Made by a program: the position numbers and the translations under genes
Notes under the pieces: model-generated
Seen by the model: the letters and a program-made list of their open reading frames with translations, nothing else
Databases searched by the model: none
Told to the model about the DNA's origin: nothing
In this document: in pieces, positions 54,034 to 63,284 of the stretch
Numbering within the stretch: position 1 is the first letter of the stretch
Layout of the letters: each line of letters opens with the position of its first letter
Origin: CANIGN01 sp041391385
GTDB taxonomy: Bacteria; Bdellovibrionota; UBA2428
Assembly: GCA_041391385.1 (NCBI GenBank)
Contig: JAWKOD010000002.1
Location: 248,001-312,000 of the forward strand
DNA: 64,000 nucleotides
Direction: 5' to 3'

Positions 54034-54046
54034 TAGGCTTTGCTTC

Positions 54047-55432
54047 ATGTCATTGAGAGGGCGTAGCTGCCGAGTTCATTTTATTGGTATTGGTGGTATT
54101 GGAATGTCTGGAATTGCGGAGTTACTCCACAAACTAGGCCATAAAGTTAGTGGTTCTGATTTGTCAGAAGGCGAGCAAGTTCAGAAATTGCGAAAGCTAG
54201 GAGTTCAAATTCAAAAAGGACACTCCGAGAAGATATTTGAGAATTTTAAGCCTGAGGTTGTTGTTTATTCAAATGCAGTAAAAAGTGACAATCCTGAGTG
54301 GAAATATGCTCTAGCAAATCAGGTCCCTGTTATTCGCAGAGCAGAAATGCTTGCTGAACTCATGCGATTAAAACGCGGAATTGCCGTTGCCGGGAGTCAC
54401 GGTAAAACAACGACTACTGGCATGGTGAGTTTTATTCTTAAAGAAGCCGGTATGGAACCTACAGTTGTAATCGGTGGGCAGTTTGCTGCCATTGGATCGA
54501 ATGCAGCGTGGGGAGGCGGTGAGTGGCTTGTTGCGGAATCAGACGAAAGTGACGGAAGTTTTTTACATTTATCTCCGGAAGTTTCTATCGTTACAAACAT
54601 TGATAAAGAGCATTTGGACCACTACGGAAATATTGAGACCCTTCAGAAAACCTTTTTTGATTTTATTGAGCGCATACCTTTTTATGGGCGAAGTATTCTA
54701 TGTTCCGATAGTCCATTGCTTTTAGAGATTAGAGATCAGATTAAAAAACCTGTTAAGTGGTATGGCTTTAATAAGGTAGAAAACTCTCATCAAATTAAAA
54801 TTTTAGAAGAGGGAGCCTTTTCTAGTTTTCGTGTTCTTTGCCCAAATGGAAAAGAGCTTTTTCAAACTCAACTTAAAGTTCCCGGTAGGCACAATATATC
54901 CAATGCCGTTGCAGCCGCTCTTCTGTGTATTGAGTTAGGTGTAGATTCGAAGATTGTTGCTAAGGCTCTTTCTTCTTTTGATGGAGTTGCTCGTCGTTTT
55001 GAGAAAAAAGGAACGTGGAACGATCATCTTATCTATGAAGATTATGGTCATCACCCTACAGAAATAAAAGCTACACTTCAGGCAGCCAAAGAAGTTTATA
55101 AGAATGAAAAGGTTCTTGTTGTCTTTCAACCGCATAGATATTCGCGCACACGCCTTCTCTGGGATGATTTTAAAGAGTGCTTTTCGCAGGCAGACATGTT
55201 GCTAACATTGCCGATATATCCTGGAGGAGAACACAAAACAGCTGAGGACGAGAGCTTTGATGCTGAATGTTTTAATGCTCATCTAGCACATTCAAATAAA
55301 AGGTTCGCAAAAAACTATGAGGACTTACGCCAGTTGCTTGAAAAGTTGACTCAGGAAGAAAAGCTTGGCCCCATCTTTTTTTTGGGAGCAGGAGATATTT
55401 CTAAGTTTGCCACCCAGCTTGTGGAGCCTTAA
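54047..55432 (+). CDS. murC: UDP-N-acetylmuramate-L-alanine ligase
   Basis: A 461-residue Mur ligase. IGIGGIGMSGIAELL is the N-terminal UDP-binding loop, GSHGKTTTTGM the ATP loop, ESDESDGSFL and DYGHHPTEIKATL further signatures. It adds L-alanine to UDP-MurNAc in the cytoplasm. The ribosome site is weak (TAGGC), so translation may be coupled to murG. Confidence 0.96.
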   Translation: MSLRGRSCRVHFIGIGGIGMSGIAELLHKLGHKVSGSDLSEGEQVQKLRKLGVQIQKGHSEKIFENFKPEVVVYSNAVKSDNPEWKYALANQVPVIRRAEMLAELMRLKRGIAVAGSHGKTTTTGMVSFILKEAGMEPTVVIGGQFAAIGSNAAWGGGEWLVAESDESDGSFLHLSPEVSIVTNIDKEHLDHYGNIETLQKTFFDFIERIPFYGRSILCSDSPLLLEIRDQIKKPVKWYGFNKVENSHQIKILEEGAFSSFRVLCPNGKELFQTQLKVPGRHNISNAVAAALLCIELGVDSKIVAKALSSFDGVARRFEKKGTWNDHLIYEDYGHHPTEIKATLQAAKEVYKNEKVLVVFQPHRYSRTRLLWDDFKECFSQADMLLTLPIYPGGEHKTAEDESFDAECFNAHLAHSNKRFAKNYEDLRQLLEKLTQEEKLGPIFFLGAGDISKFATQLVEP

Positions 55433-55434
55433 GC

Positions 55435-56367
55435 GTGGATTCAATATTTAAAAAGCTGTCGGGGCGTATTGAAAGCAATAAAGATCTTTCACAAGTTGTA
55501 GCTTATAAAATTGGTGGTAATGCCCGCTATTTTTATACACCAACAGACTCTGCTGATTTGTTAGAATTATTAGATATTGCAGAAAAGCAGTCGATTCCTT
55601 TGTTTATCTTGGGGAGCGGCACAAACTTACTTGTTTCTGACAAGGGATTTGATGGACTCATTTTATGGATGGGACCCAAGTTGAGTGATTCGAGAAACGA
55701 TGTTCAAGTTCTTTCAGAAGATGACACTTCGGTTTACGTAAAAGTCCCCGCACATTTTTCTAAGGCAAAGCTTTTAGATATTGCTATCGGGAATTCATGG
55801 GGAGCTTTGGAATTTTCTGCTGGCATACCAGGGTCTTTGGGCGGTGCAGTTTTTATGAACGCAGGCACTAAGTGGGGTAGCTATGGTGATGTTATCCAAG
55901 ACGTTGAGTTTGTATCTCTTAAGAAGGGTACCTATTCTCTGAAATGTGAAGATATAGGTTTTAAATATCGAGGTATGGGAGAGGGGCTTCTTGATGGAAA
56001 AACTATTGTCAGCACAGTCACTTTGAAACTTGCGAAAAACACTCCCCAAAGTGAAATCTTAAAAAAAGTTGATGAGATTTACAGCTATCGTGGATTGCGA
56101 CAGCCCTTAGAACTCCCTAATTGCGGAAGCGTTTTTAAGAATCCTGCAAATTCAGAAAAAGGCGCTGGACGTCTTATAGAAGCTGCTAAGTTGAAGGGCA
56201 CGGTCCATGGAGGAGCCGAGATATCTCTCAAGCACGCTAATTTTATTTTGAATAAGGGGAATGCTAAAGCCTCTGACGTTTTATCTCTTATTCAGAAAGT
56301 TCAAGATGTTGTTGAAGCTCAGTTTCAAGTTAAACTCGAAACTGAGGTTATTTGTTTAGGTTTTTGA
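55435..56367 (+). CDS. murB: UDP-N-acetylenolpyruvoylglucosamine reductase
   Basis: A 310-residue FAD enzyme. YKIGGNARYFYTP, LGSGTNLLVSDKGFDG, GIPGSLGGAVFMNAG, KYRGM and LPNCGSVFKNP are typical of MurB. It reduces enolpyruvyl-GlcNAc to MurNAc. GTG start two bases after the murC stop. The usual next genes (ddl, ftsQ, ftsA, ftsZ) are not present; the run ends here. Confidence 0.95.
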   Translation: MDSIFKKLSGRIESNKDLSQVVAYKIGGNARYFYTPTDSADLLELLDIAEKQSIPLFILGSGTNLLVSDKGFDGLILWMGPKLSDSRNDVQVLSEDDTSVYVKVPAHFSKAKLLDIAIGNSWGALEFSAGIPGSLGGAVFMNAGTKWGSYGDVIQDVEFVSLKKGTYSLKCEDIGFKYRGMGEGLLDGKTIVSTVTLKLAKNTPQSEILKKVDEIYSYRGLRQPLELPNCGSVFKNPANSEKGAGRLIEAAKLKGTVHGGAEISLKHANFILNKGNAKASDVLSLIQKVQDVVEAQFQVKLETEVICLGF

Positions 56368-56425
56368 TGAGAGCTTAACAAATTACCTATCATTGCTTTT
56401 TTTTAAAATCAGTTAAGATATAGAG

Positions 56426-57976
56426 GTGCTTCTGGGGCGTTTAAGCTTATTCATATTTTGTGTTTTTTTAGTGAGCTGGGGGCACTCACAGCCAAGAATG
56501 GCGCCAGAATTTGAATTTGATCTAAGTTACTTCGGAGACAATTCTGAGATTCGCAAATATTTAGATATCGCAATGACAGAGCAGCAGCTTTTGGTGCTTG
56601 ATAAGTCAAAAGTACCGCCAGCTAAATTTGTTTTTGTGCCAAAAGAGAATATTGATCCTAAAGTTCAAGCACTACTTTCTCGTTTTGAGTTTGATTGGGA
56701 GGATGCCTTTAGTCCCCCTAAGGTTGAGATAAGGTATAGGGCGCCATTGAGTTCCTCGGAGGTAAAAAGGGATGTCTCAGATCTTTTAATGCTCTTTAGT
56801 AAAAACAAAGCTGAACATGAAAAACTCTTAAGACATTTGAGCTCTATTCGAGCCAATACAGACGAGGTTTCCCATTTAAATATTCATATTCATGCTTCTG
56901 ATCCAAGTGGAGTTGATCGGGTTGAAGTCTTTAAGCGTTACCAGATGCTCACTACGTTGGAGATGATTCATTCAAATAATGCGGAAGAAGCAACTCGAGT
57001 TTTTACATCTTCTTCTTCTGCTTATTCAAACAGGCATTGGATGAAAGGAGTAGGAAGAAGCGTAGGCCTTTCTCGATATGAGTCGAGAAAGAGGAATGTT
57101 CCCATATTGGATGATATTGATCGTTTGGATGAGATGTTTAGTGAAAACCCTCAAAAGATGCTCGATTCTTTTAATCACTCCGTTTCTTTATACTCTTCAC
57201 CTGAGTTAATTAAAAAGATTCTAGACATGAAGCTCCCAAAGAGCAGACGTTATGAGAGATTGGAGCTATTAGCAGACCTTTATGAGTTTTCTGAGCCTAG
57301 GGGTTCAACTCGAAGTCATATTAAAAGTATTTTGTTTGAGAATGATCATCTTTATTTGGCAGATATAGTGAAGGGCGTAGATTCCTTGGCTAAACTTAAA
57401 TTTTTGGCACACCTCTTAAGTGATGCTCCTTTAGGGATAAAGTCAAAGGCTTGGATGAGCCGCGAATTCTCTAAAGACTTAGTCTCTATGAGCTTTTCTC
57501 ATAAAGTGAACTTACTGACAGAAATTACGCAGGCATTGGGTCCCGAGCAGCAGTTAAGATTATTTTCTCTTCCCGTAATTCGAGAAGGTATTTTGGATGT
57601 AATTTCAAAAAGAGTTGAAGCCACACTTACTCAAAAGATACCCGATTGGCCTCGGGAGACTGCAGATTTGTTGGGTGTTCATTCGGATGCGCTCCCAGCT
57701 AAATTGTCTCAAGGACTGGATCGCATTAAGACAGGCGTACTAGGTGATCCAGGATTTAAGTTTATAAATCAAACACATTTTACTTTTTTTCTAAATCCTA
57801 GAGGACTTATTAATGCATTAAGTGACGAGCAAAAGGCGGATCTTTTTAAATTTATGGATACTCAGTTGGAGAGTATGACTAAAGAGCAATTAGCTCTTTA
57901 TACTGAGCTTCATGAGCGTTATTTTATTAAATACAGCAAGAATCGACCTGTGCATGGTTGTCGAGAAGCGCTTTAA
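56426..57976 (+). CDS. Secreted protein of unknown function
   Basis: A 516-residue protein with a signal peptide (LGRLSLFIFCVFLVSWGHSQ); GTG start with only a weak ribosome site. The mature part is charged and mostly helical, with no cysteine until the last few residues (VHGCREAL). A segment LNIHIHASDPSG and regular helices after residue 200 stand out, but no family is recognised. It follows murB but its spacing (58 bases) suggests a separate unit. Confidence 0.75.
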   Translation: MLLGRLSLFIFCVFLVSWGHSQPRMAPEFEFDLSYFGDNSEIRKYLDIAMTEQQLLVLDKSKVPPAKFVFVPKENIDPKVQALLSRFEFDWEDAFSPPKVEIRYRAPLSSSEVKRDVSDLLMLFSKNKAEHEKLLRHLSSIRANTDEVSHLNIHIHASDPSGVDRVEVFKRYQMLTTLEMIHSNNAEEATRVFTSSSSAYSNRHWMKGVGRSVGLSRYESRKRNVPILDDIDRLDEMFSENPQKMLDSFNHSVSLYSSPELIKKILDMKLPKSRRYERLELLADLYEFSEPRGSTRSHIKSILFENDHLYLADIVKGVDSLAKLKFLAHLLSDAPLGIKSKAWMSREFSKDLVSMSFSHKVNLLTEITQALGPEQQLRLFSLPVIREGILDVISKRVEATLTQKIPDWPRETADLLGVHSDALPAKLSQGLDRIKTGVLGDPGFKFINQTHFTFFLNPRGLINALSDEQKADLFKFMDTQLESMTKEQLALYTELHERYFIKYSKNRPVHGCREAL

Positions 57977-58041
57977 GTCTCCTTCTTTTAAAAAAAATTA
58001 ATTGAGTTGCGCGGACTATTGACTCAGTTAGCCTCTATCCA

Positions 58042-58692
58042 ATGTCGACAACTCCTTTGCTTAAACCGCTGTTGCGTGGGCATTTTCATCAGGCCGCTTT
58101 TTTTTCGGCCCTAGGCGCTTGTGGAATTTTAATCGCGAATAGTGTGTCTTTGGGAGCTACGGGTCTTTTTTCGATTATTGTTTATAGCATTGCGCTCAAT
58201 ACTCTCTTTGCCGTGAGTGCGCTTTACCATCGCCCACAGTGGAGCGAAAAAGCACGTGCAATTATGCGCAAGCTTGATCACGTGGCAATTTTTTTAATCA
58301 TTGCCGGAACGAGTGTACCCCTTTGTTTACTGGGAATTAGGGGAGAGCTGGGCCAAAAGCTTCTGATCATTGTTGTCACTGCCTGCTCCTTAGGAGCGCT
58401 TAAGGAATTTCTTTGGATTAAATCACCCAAGTGGATAACTGCGATTCTTTATGTTGGTGTGAGCTGGGTCATTATTCCCTATTCCTCCGAACTTCTAAGT
58501 TCTCTGGGCTTGCTCAACTTCTGCTATCTCATAATTGGGGGTTTGCTCTATACGATTGGAGCTGTCTTCTATGCGTTAAAGCGGCCTAATTTTTTTCCTA
58601 AAGTGTTTGGTTATCATGAACTTTTTCACCTCATGGTTATTTTTGGTGCCATTAGCCACTTCATTCTTGTGTATCGATTGGTCAATAAATAA
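58042..58692 (+). CDS. Hemolysin III / PAQR-family membrane protein
   Basis: A 216-residue protein with seven hydrophobic helices. SALYHR, LDHVAIFLIIAGT and GYHELFHLMVIFG are the conserved His/Asp segments of the hemolysin III (YqfA/TrhA) group of PAQR proteins, possible metal ligands. The bacterial family affects membrane energetics or lipid homeostasis, though its activity is debated. Single gene. Confidence 0.9.
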   Translation: MSTTPLLKPLLRGHFHQAAFFSALGACGILIANSVSLGATGLFSIIVYSIALNTLFAVSALYHRPQWSEKARAIMRKLDHVAIFLIIAGTSVPLCLLGIRGELGQKLLIIVVTACSLGALKEFLWIKSPKWITAILYVGVSWVIIPYSSELLSSLGLLNFCYLIIGGLLYTIGAVFYALKRPNFFPKVFGYHELFHLMVIFGAISHFILVYRLVNK

Positions 58693-58710
58693 CTCGTAGA
58701 TAAAAAGGGT

Positions 58711-58746
58711 TGCGGGTAGTTGGCACTTTTTTGCCAAATACCCGCA
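58711..58746. repeat. Intergenic hairpin
   Basis: TGCGGGTA-g-TTGGCA and TGCCAA-a-TACCCGCA pair over 14 positions with one G-A mismatch and a six-base loop. On the minus strand it is followed by ACCCTTTTT and could act as a second terminator for the 58784-59473 gene; on plus it lies 18 bases after the hemolysin III stop. It may belong to the window's palindromic repeat family. Confidence 0.7.
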
Positions 58747-58749
58747 TTC

Positions 58750-58793
58750 AAAAAACTGTAACTAAGTGAGGGGGGGGGGGTACTTAGTTACAG
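58750..58793 (-). terminator. Intrinsic terminator with G11/C11 loop, containing a stop codon
   Basis: On the minus strand CTGTAACTAAGT and ACTTAGTTACAG form a perfect 12-bp stem around a 14-base loop that is mostly eleven C, then six T. The TAA stop of the lipoprotein gene (58784-58786) is inside the stem. On plus the loop is eleven G. Confidence 0.88.
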
Positions 58794-59473
58794 AGTTTTG
58801 TGACATCAGAGGGCCAGTAGCTTGTGAGTCTAAGGTAAGTGTTGTTCACACTGTCTTGGTTGCCACTGAGGTAGATCCTATAAGTTGATCCACCTTTAAG
58901 TTTAAAGTTCACATTGACCTTGCAGCTCTTCGTTATTTCGCCAGAGCCTGTGTGACTTTGGTCAAGGTCCATAATGGAGTGAGTGTTGCCTTGGTAAAAT
59001 TTAACTTTTAGTTTTTCTTTACTTTGGTTTTTTCCTGTGTAACTTCCTTTAAAGGAAACATAATAAGTTTTGTCTGAGGGGACTTTAAGATCGATATATC
59101 TGTTCTCACTACTTCCCATAGTGCCCCACATTTTTTTCCAACCAGAGCTGTAGTTATTAGATGAACTTCCACCGCCATTACTACTTCCACTGTTGTTGTC
59201 GTTGTAGCCTACCCACCATTCATCGTTATTTACGATGTAACCACCACCTGAATTGCCGCAGGAAGAGCCGCAGTTTGTAGTAGGAATTTGTGGTTGAGTG
59301 TTGCAGTTGTAACTACCTTGCGTGCAATTGTTGTATCCAGGTTGCTGGTACCCTGGCTGTTGATATGTAGGTGCATAGGGATCTACATAAGCACTATTAT
59401 CACCCGAAGTTTTTTTGCTACATGCAGCGAGAGCTACACTAAGCCCCAGGATGATGATGTTTAAAGTTTTCAT
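58784..59473 (-). CDS. Small lipoprotein with low-complexity N-terminus
   Basis: A 229-residue lipoprotein from ATG 59473 (LSVALAACSKK). The frame to 59503 would hide the signal, so it is not used. After the lipid Cys comes a Q/P/G/Y/N-rich stretch with QQPGY repeats, a CGSSCG pair and N/S/G-rich linkers. From about residue 110 a compact beta-rich domain follows (NRYIDLKVPSDKTYYVSFKGSY, STYRIYLSGNQDSVNNTYLRL), similar to carbohydrate-binding or pre-peptidase C-terminal domains. Probably surface-exposed. Confidence 0.75.
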   Translation of the reverse strand: MKTLNIIILGLSVALAACSKKTSGDNSAYVDPYAPTYQQPGYQQPGYNNCTQGSYNCNTQPQIPTTNCGSSCGNSGGGYIVNNDEWWVGYNDNNSGSSNGGGSSSNNYSSGWKKMWGTMGSSENRYIDLKVPSDKTYYVSFKGSYTGKNQSKEKLKVKFYQGNTHSIMDLDQSHTGSGEITKSCKVNVNFKLKGGSTYRIYLSGNQDSVNNTYLRLTSYWPSDVTKLCN

Positions 59474-59570
59474 ACAAGCAGAGGGTTGCACGAGACGTGC
59501 CAAGTTAAGTGCTTGAAACTTAAGGGGATATTGTGTCTACTCTTTGGTCACCCGGAAAACAAAAAGGGGC

Positions 59571-60113
59571 TTACTGTAGGTGCTTGCGGCAGCCACCAGA
59601 AATTTTGCTCTCAATGATCTCGCTTTCAAAAGATCTTTCTTCGAGCTCGGTATAGAGTTCTCCAACAGACAATCCAGGCTTACCTAAGTATTCTTGGAAG
59701 CGATTACCCCAAAGCATTGGATCAAAGTTCATTGGATTGGGTTCAATGCCCAGAAGCTTTGCTACAAGTTTTGTGCAGTTATAGATTTCAGGATCATCCC
59801 AATCTGCAAAGAGAAAGTATTTTTTCCCAAGAACCTTTTCTAAAAAAGCATCATTCGGTTCTGGGATACTGGGGTCTGAAAGAATCTCTGTGATGACTCC
59901 CATCGAAGACGTGTCGTTTGTAAGATGAACTCCATACCATGGCCTTGCTTCTAGCCATTGATCTCCTACTCGGATAGCCACATGCGAATAGAGTGTACCT
60001 TCTTCGTAAACTTCTATCTGACCATTGGCTTGGGTGCGAACAAAGAAAGCGATATCGATGGCTTTAATCTGAAAAGCATAAAGAGCTAAAAGAAAGAAGA
60101 CCCCTCGGAGCAT
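59571..60113 (-). CDS. Secreted protein, permuted NlpC/P60 (YiiX-like) fold candidate
   Basis: A 180-residue protein with a signal peptide (LRGVFFLLALYAFQIKA). The order His first (YSHVAIRVGDQWLEA) and Cys later (PEIYNCTKLVAKLLG) is that of circularly permuted papain-like NlpC/P60 enzymes, which have the His before the Cys. Such enzymes cleave peptides or acyl chains in the envelope. Assignment rests on these two motifs only. It lies just downstream of gmhA on the same strand. Confidence 0.6.
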   Translation of the reverse strand: MLRGVFFLLALYAFQIKAIDIAFFVRTQANGQIEVYEEGTLYSHVAIRVGDQWLEARPWYGVHLTNDTSSMGVITEILSDPSIPEPNDAFLEKVLGKKYFLFADWDDPEIYNCTKLVAKLLGIEPNPMNFDPMLWGNRFQEYLGKPGLSVGELYTELEERSFESEIIESKISGGCRKHLQ

Positions 60114-60130
60114 GAATTCTTTTTAGCGGC

Positions 60131-60712
60131 TTAGTAATTTTCTGGAAAGAGGATTCTTTCAGCGTGCTCTATGCTGATGTGAAGTATGAGCATGTGAAGT
60201 TCTTGAATGCGATCAGCGGTTTTTCCAGGAACAACAATGGATTTTTGGGTATGGGAGAGGGCTTTTCCTCCGTCTTTGCCTAAGAGCCCCCAAGTTTCTA
60301 GCTCAGCAGCTTGAGCTGACTCTAATGCTTTGAGGATGTTGGCAGAGTTCCCACTCGTGCTCATCGTTATAAGGAGGTCACCTTTTTTTCCGAAGGCTTC
60401 AACTTGTCTAGAAAAAACGTGCTCAAAGCCAAAATCATTCGACACACAGGTGCTGTGTGAGGCTTCGCCAAGTGCAATGACAGGGAGCGCTTTGCGATTT
60501 CCTCTATAGCGCCCGGTCCATTCTTCAGCAAAGTGAAGGGCGTCACAATGCGAGCCACCGTTTCCACAGATGAGAATTTTATTCCCACTTTTAAAGCAGT
60601 TAACAATGGCTTCTCCAAGAGCAGTGCATTGCTCAATGAGCTTGTCGTTTGCGATAAGAGATTGAAGTGAAACCTGAGCATCGGTGAGTGCGTTAATCCA
60701 TACATTCATCAT
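60131..60712 (-). CDS. gmhA: Sedoheptulose-7-phosphate isomerase
   Basis: A 193-residue SIS-domain enzyme: LICGNGGSHCDALHFAEEWTG, IALGEASHSTCVSNDFGFEHVF, ITMSTSGNSANILKAL and the late ELHMLILHISIEHAE are GmhA signatures. It makes heptose 7-phosphate, the first step to ADP-heptose; rfaE2 in this window acts later. ATG 60712 avoids overlap with the pcrA stop and has AGGAAAG upstream; the longer frame to 60769 is unlikely. Confidence 0.94.
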   Translation of the reverse strand: MMNVWINALTDAQVSLQSLIANDKLIEQCTALGEAIVNCFKSGNKILICGNGGSHCDALHFAEEWTGRYRGNRKALPVIALGEASHSTCVSNDFGFEHVFSRQVEAFGKKGDLLITMSTSGNSANILKALESAQAAELETWGLLGKDGGKALSHTQKSIVVPGKTADRIQELHMLILHISIEHAERILFPENY

Positions 60713-60728
60713 TTTAGTTCTATCTTTC

Positions 60729-62993
60729 CTAATGAGATCCATTATTTTCGAGGACACGCAGTTTTGCAAATTTTGTTAAAAACTTGCGAGTTCCAAAGCC
60801 TTTGAACTCAATTTGAACTTTAGTCGCATCGCCTACTCCACTGCGAGCTCGAATCACACCGCGGCCAAAATCGGGATGTTCTACTGCGCTTCCAACCCTG
60901 TAGCCGTCGTCAATGTCATCAGGTCCAAGTTGAGAGAAGCTATCTCCCCAGGGGTGCGCATCGCTTTGGGAAGAGGAGCTATCTGAGAAGTATGTTTTTT
61001 CATCAGAAGTATTTTCGTAACGTGCCCATGAGCGGTTTGTTGAATCATCGCTGTGATCTTCAAGAGAAAGTTTGTGCTTGGGCATTTCGCCTAAAAAACG
61101 AGAGGGCCGCTGTATCTGTAGACGTCCATAAACCCTACGAACCTTGGCGTGAGTTAAAAAGAGTTGTTTTTCGGCGCGAGTAATTCCCACATAACAAAGA
61201 CGACGTTCTTCGTCGACTTCATCTTCTCCACTCATAAAGCCAAGAGACATCTTAGAAGGAAAAATTCCCTCCTCAAGTCCAATGAGAAATACATAGGGAA
61301 ATTCGAGTCCTTTAGAGGAGTGGAGGGTCATCATTTGCACTGAAAGTTCCGGATTGGCTTTATCGAAGTCTGTGGCAAGGCTTGTTTGTTGTAAAAAGTC
61401 TTCAAGGCCCCCTTCTGGATTTTGGGTTTCGTAATCCACGAGAACGTTTCTTAATTCTTCTAAGTTATCTAATTTTGTAGCAGCTTCTACCGTGTTTTGA
61501 TCACTTAAGAATTTTCGATAGCCACTTTTGTCTAAGAGGGTTGCATAAAAGTCTGAAAGTCTAGAATCTCGTAGTTCTTCTTGAAGTTCAGCAATGAGTT
61601 TAACAAAAACTTGAAATTTCTTTCGCGTTCCAGCGGCAATTTCGCCTTGCCCCGATGACATCATAGAAAGGGCTTCGAGGTGTGAAACTTGTTCTTGACG
61701 TGCAAAGTCTCTTACTTTTTCTAAGCTAGCAGCTCCAATGCCTCTGGCAGGTGTGTTTACAATTCTAAAGAATGCGACTTCGTCTCGCGAGTTAATGAGG
61801 AGTCTTAAATATGAAAGCGCATCTTTAATTTCTGCTCGCTCGTAAAACTTATGGCCCCCGTAAATAATATACGGAATGCGCTCGACTCTGAGGCTGTCCT
61901 CAAACTGGCGGGAGATCGCGTGGCTTCTGTAGAGAAGGGCGATCTTCGAGGGGCAGGTGCCATCGCGCACAAGCTTGGCAATTTTTTTAACAACCCACCT
62001 GGCTTCATCAAAGTCGGTGCCGAAAGTGTGATCTTGAACAAGTTCTCCTTCGCCGCCCTCTGTGAAGAGTTCTTTTTCTCGCCGTTGAACATTATGAGAA
62101 ATAACAGCATTGGCAACGTCGAGGATATTTTGAGTGGAGCGGTAGTTTTGCTCTAGCTTATAAATTTTTGCATTGGGATAATCGCGCTCAAACTCTCGAA
62201 TGTTTCGAATGTCAGCTCCACGCCATTTGTAAATGGATTGGTCTTCGTCACCCACAACAAAAAGGTTTTTATTTTTTTCGGCGAGAAGCTTAAGTATTTT
62301 GTATTGAACAGCGTTCGTATCTTGATATTCGTCTACAAGAATATAGGGGAAATTCTTTTGAAGGTCTTCTCTTACTTCGGGATGTTTTTCTAAGAGTTCA
62401 TAGGTTTTTAAGAGTAAGTCTCCAAAGTCTAGGGCTGAGCTCAGCTGCTTCTTTTTTTCGTAAAGCTTAGCAATGGTTTTTAATTTTTCTCTGTGAGCCG
62501 GGTAGCGAATTTCTAAAAAGCTATGTTCACTTGGATTAATACCGTCGTTTTTGAGGCGGTCAAAATTTTCTAAAACAAATTTGGGAGTAATTTCTTCCTC
62601 TGATTGCCCCATTTCTTTGAGGACTTCCTTAACAAGTGTGTTTTGATCTGAGTCATCAAAAATTGTAAAGTGGGGAGGCAGATTAAATACATAACCGTAC
62701 TTTCTCAGCCAACGCACTCCGGCACTGTGGAAGGTAGAGAGAAAAACATCGTCTGCAACATCGGGCGCAACGCTTTCGAGCATGGTTCGCACACGCTCAC
62801 GCATTTCTTTAGCTGCTTTATTCGTAAAGGTAAGGGCTAGGATTTCAGCCGGAAACGCATGACCTTCTTCTATGAGCTTAGCGATTCTAAGAGTGAGCAC
62901 ACGCGTTTTACCAGAGCCAGCACCCGCAACAACGAGCGCAGGGCCTTCTACGTGCGAACTAGCTTCAGATTGTTGTGTATTGAGTCCACTCAT
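60729..62993 (-). CDS. pcrA: ATP-dependent DNA helicase PcrA/UvrD
   Basis: A 754-residue superfamily 1A helicase. GAGSGKT is at 24-30, followed by LTFTNKAAKEMRER, VDEYQDTN, GDEDQSIYKWRGA, EQNYRST, MTLHSSKGLEFPYVF and CYVGITRAEKQL. The C-terminal module (RVGSAVEHPDFGRGVI) is the RNA-polymerase-binding tail. It unwinds DNA 3'-5' in repair and transcription-replication conflicts. gmhA follows closely. Confidence 0.96.
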   Translation of the reverse strand: MSGLNTQQSEASSHVEGPALVVAGAGSGKTRVLTLRIAKLIEEGHAFPAEILALTFTNKAAKEMRERVRTMLESVAPDVADDVFLSTFHSAGVRWLRKYGYVFNLPPHFTIFDDSDQNTLVKEVLKEMGQSEEEITPKFVLENFDRLKNDGINPSEHSFLEIRYPAHREKLKTIAKLYEKKKQLSSALDFGDLLLKTYELLEKHPEVREDLQKNFPYILVDEYQDTNAVQYKILKLLAEKNKNLFVVGDEDQSIYKWRGADIRNIREFERDYPNAKIYKLEQNYRSTQNILDVANAVISHNVQRREKELFTEGGEGELVQDHTFGTDFDEARWVVKKIAKLVRDGTCPSKIALLYRSHAISRQFEDSLRVERIPYIIYGGHKFYERAEIKDALSYLRLLINSRDEVAFFRIVNTPARGIGAASLEKVRDFARQEQVSHLEALSMMSSGQGEIAAGTRKKFQVFVKLIAELQEELRDSRLSDFYATLLDKSGYRKFLSDQNTVEAATKLDNLEELRNVLVDYETQNPEGGLEDFLQQTSLATDFDKANPELSVQMMTLHSSKGLEFPYVFLIGLEEGIFPSKMSLGFMSGEDEVDEERRLCYVGITRAEKQLFLTHAKVRRVYGRLQIQRPSRFLGEMPKHKLSLEDHSDDSTNRSWARYENTSDEKTYFSDSSSSQSDAHPWGDSFSQLGPDDIDDGYRVGSAVEHPDFGRGVIRARSGVGDATKVQIEFKGFGTRKFLTKFAKLRVLENNGSH

Positions 62994-63123
62994 GTGGGAA
63001 AAAAGCTACTAATGATCCGTGAAGGCTACAACTCTATTGGCCGTCCTGCTTCTCATTCTCAATATATTGCGTCTTATGACGCCCGCGGACGTTAAAAATA
63101 TTCTACTAGTTGATTTAAGGTAC

Positions 63124-63236
63124 CACTCTTCTCTATAAAGAGTGCAGCCGTTCGGGGGTCGGTCCTAAAAAGCCTAAACCCCTGAGAAGCATGAGGCCGG
63201 GGGTTGTCCAGTCCTCCCCAATACTGATCCCCGGCC
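63124..63236. ncRNA. GC-rich island of three consecutive hairpins, possible structured RNA
   Basis: In the 291-base gap between pcrA and the GNAT gene, three stems follow each other: CACTCTT/AAGAGTG (63124-63144), TCGGGGGT/ACCCCTGA (63152-63185) and GGCCGGGG/CCCCGGCC (63195-63236). The stretch is much richer in G+C than its surroundings and has no coding frame. No known RNA family was matched, and the strand is not certain. The rest of the gap is A/T-rich with no clear promoter. Confidence 0.45.
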
Positions 63237-63284
63237 CCAAATTTTCTTTCAAATATTGAACCAATAAGAATTATACTTAAAAGA

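Noticed and set aside
63124..63236. Signal recognition particle RNA, 6S RNA or tmRNA
   Set aside because: The conserved sequences of these RNAs were looked for on both strands and not found, so only a generic structured-RNA call is made.
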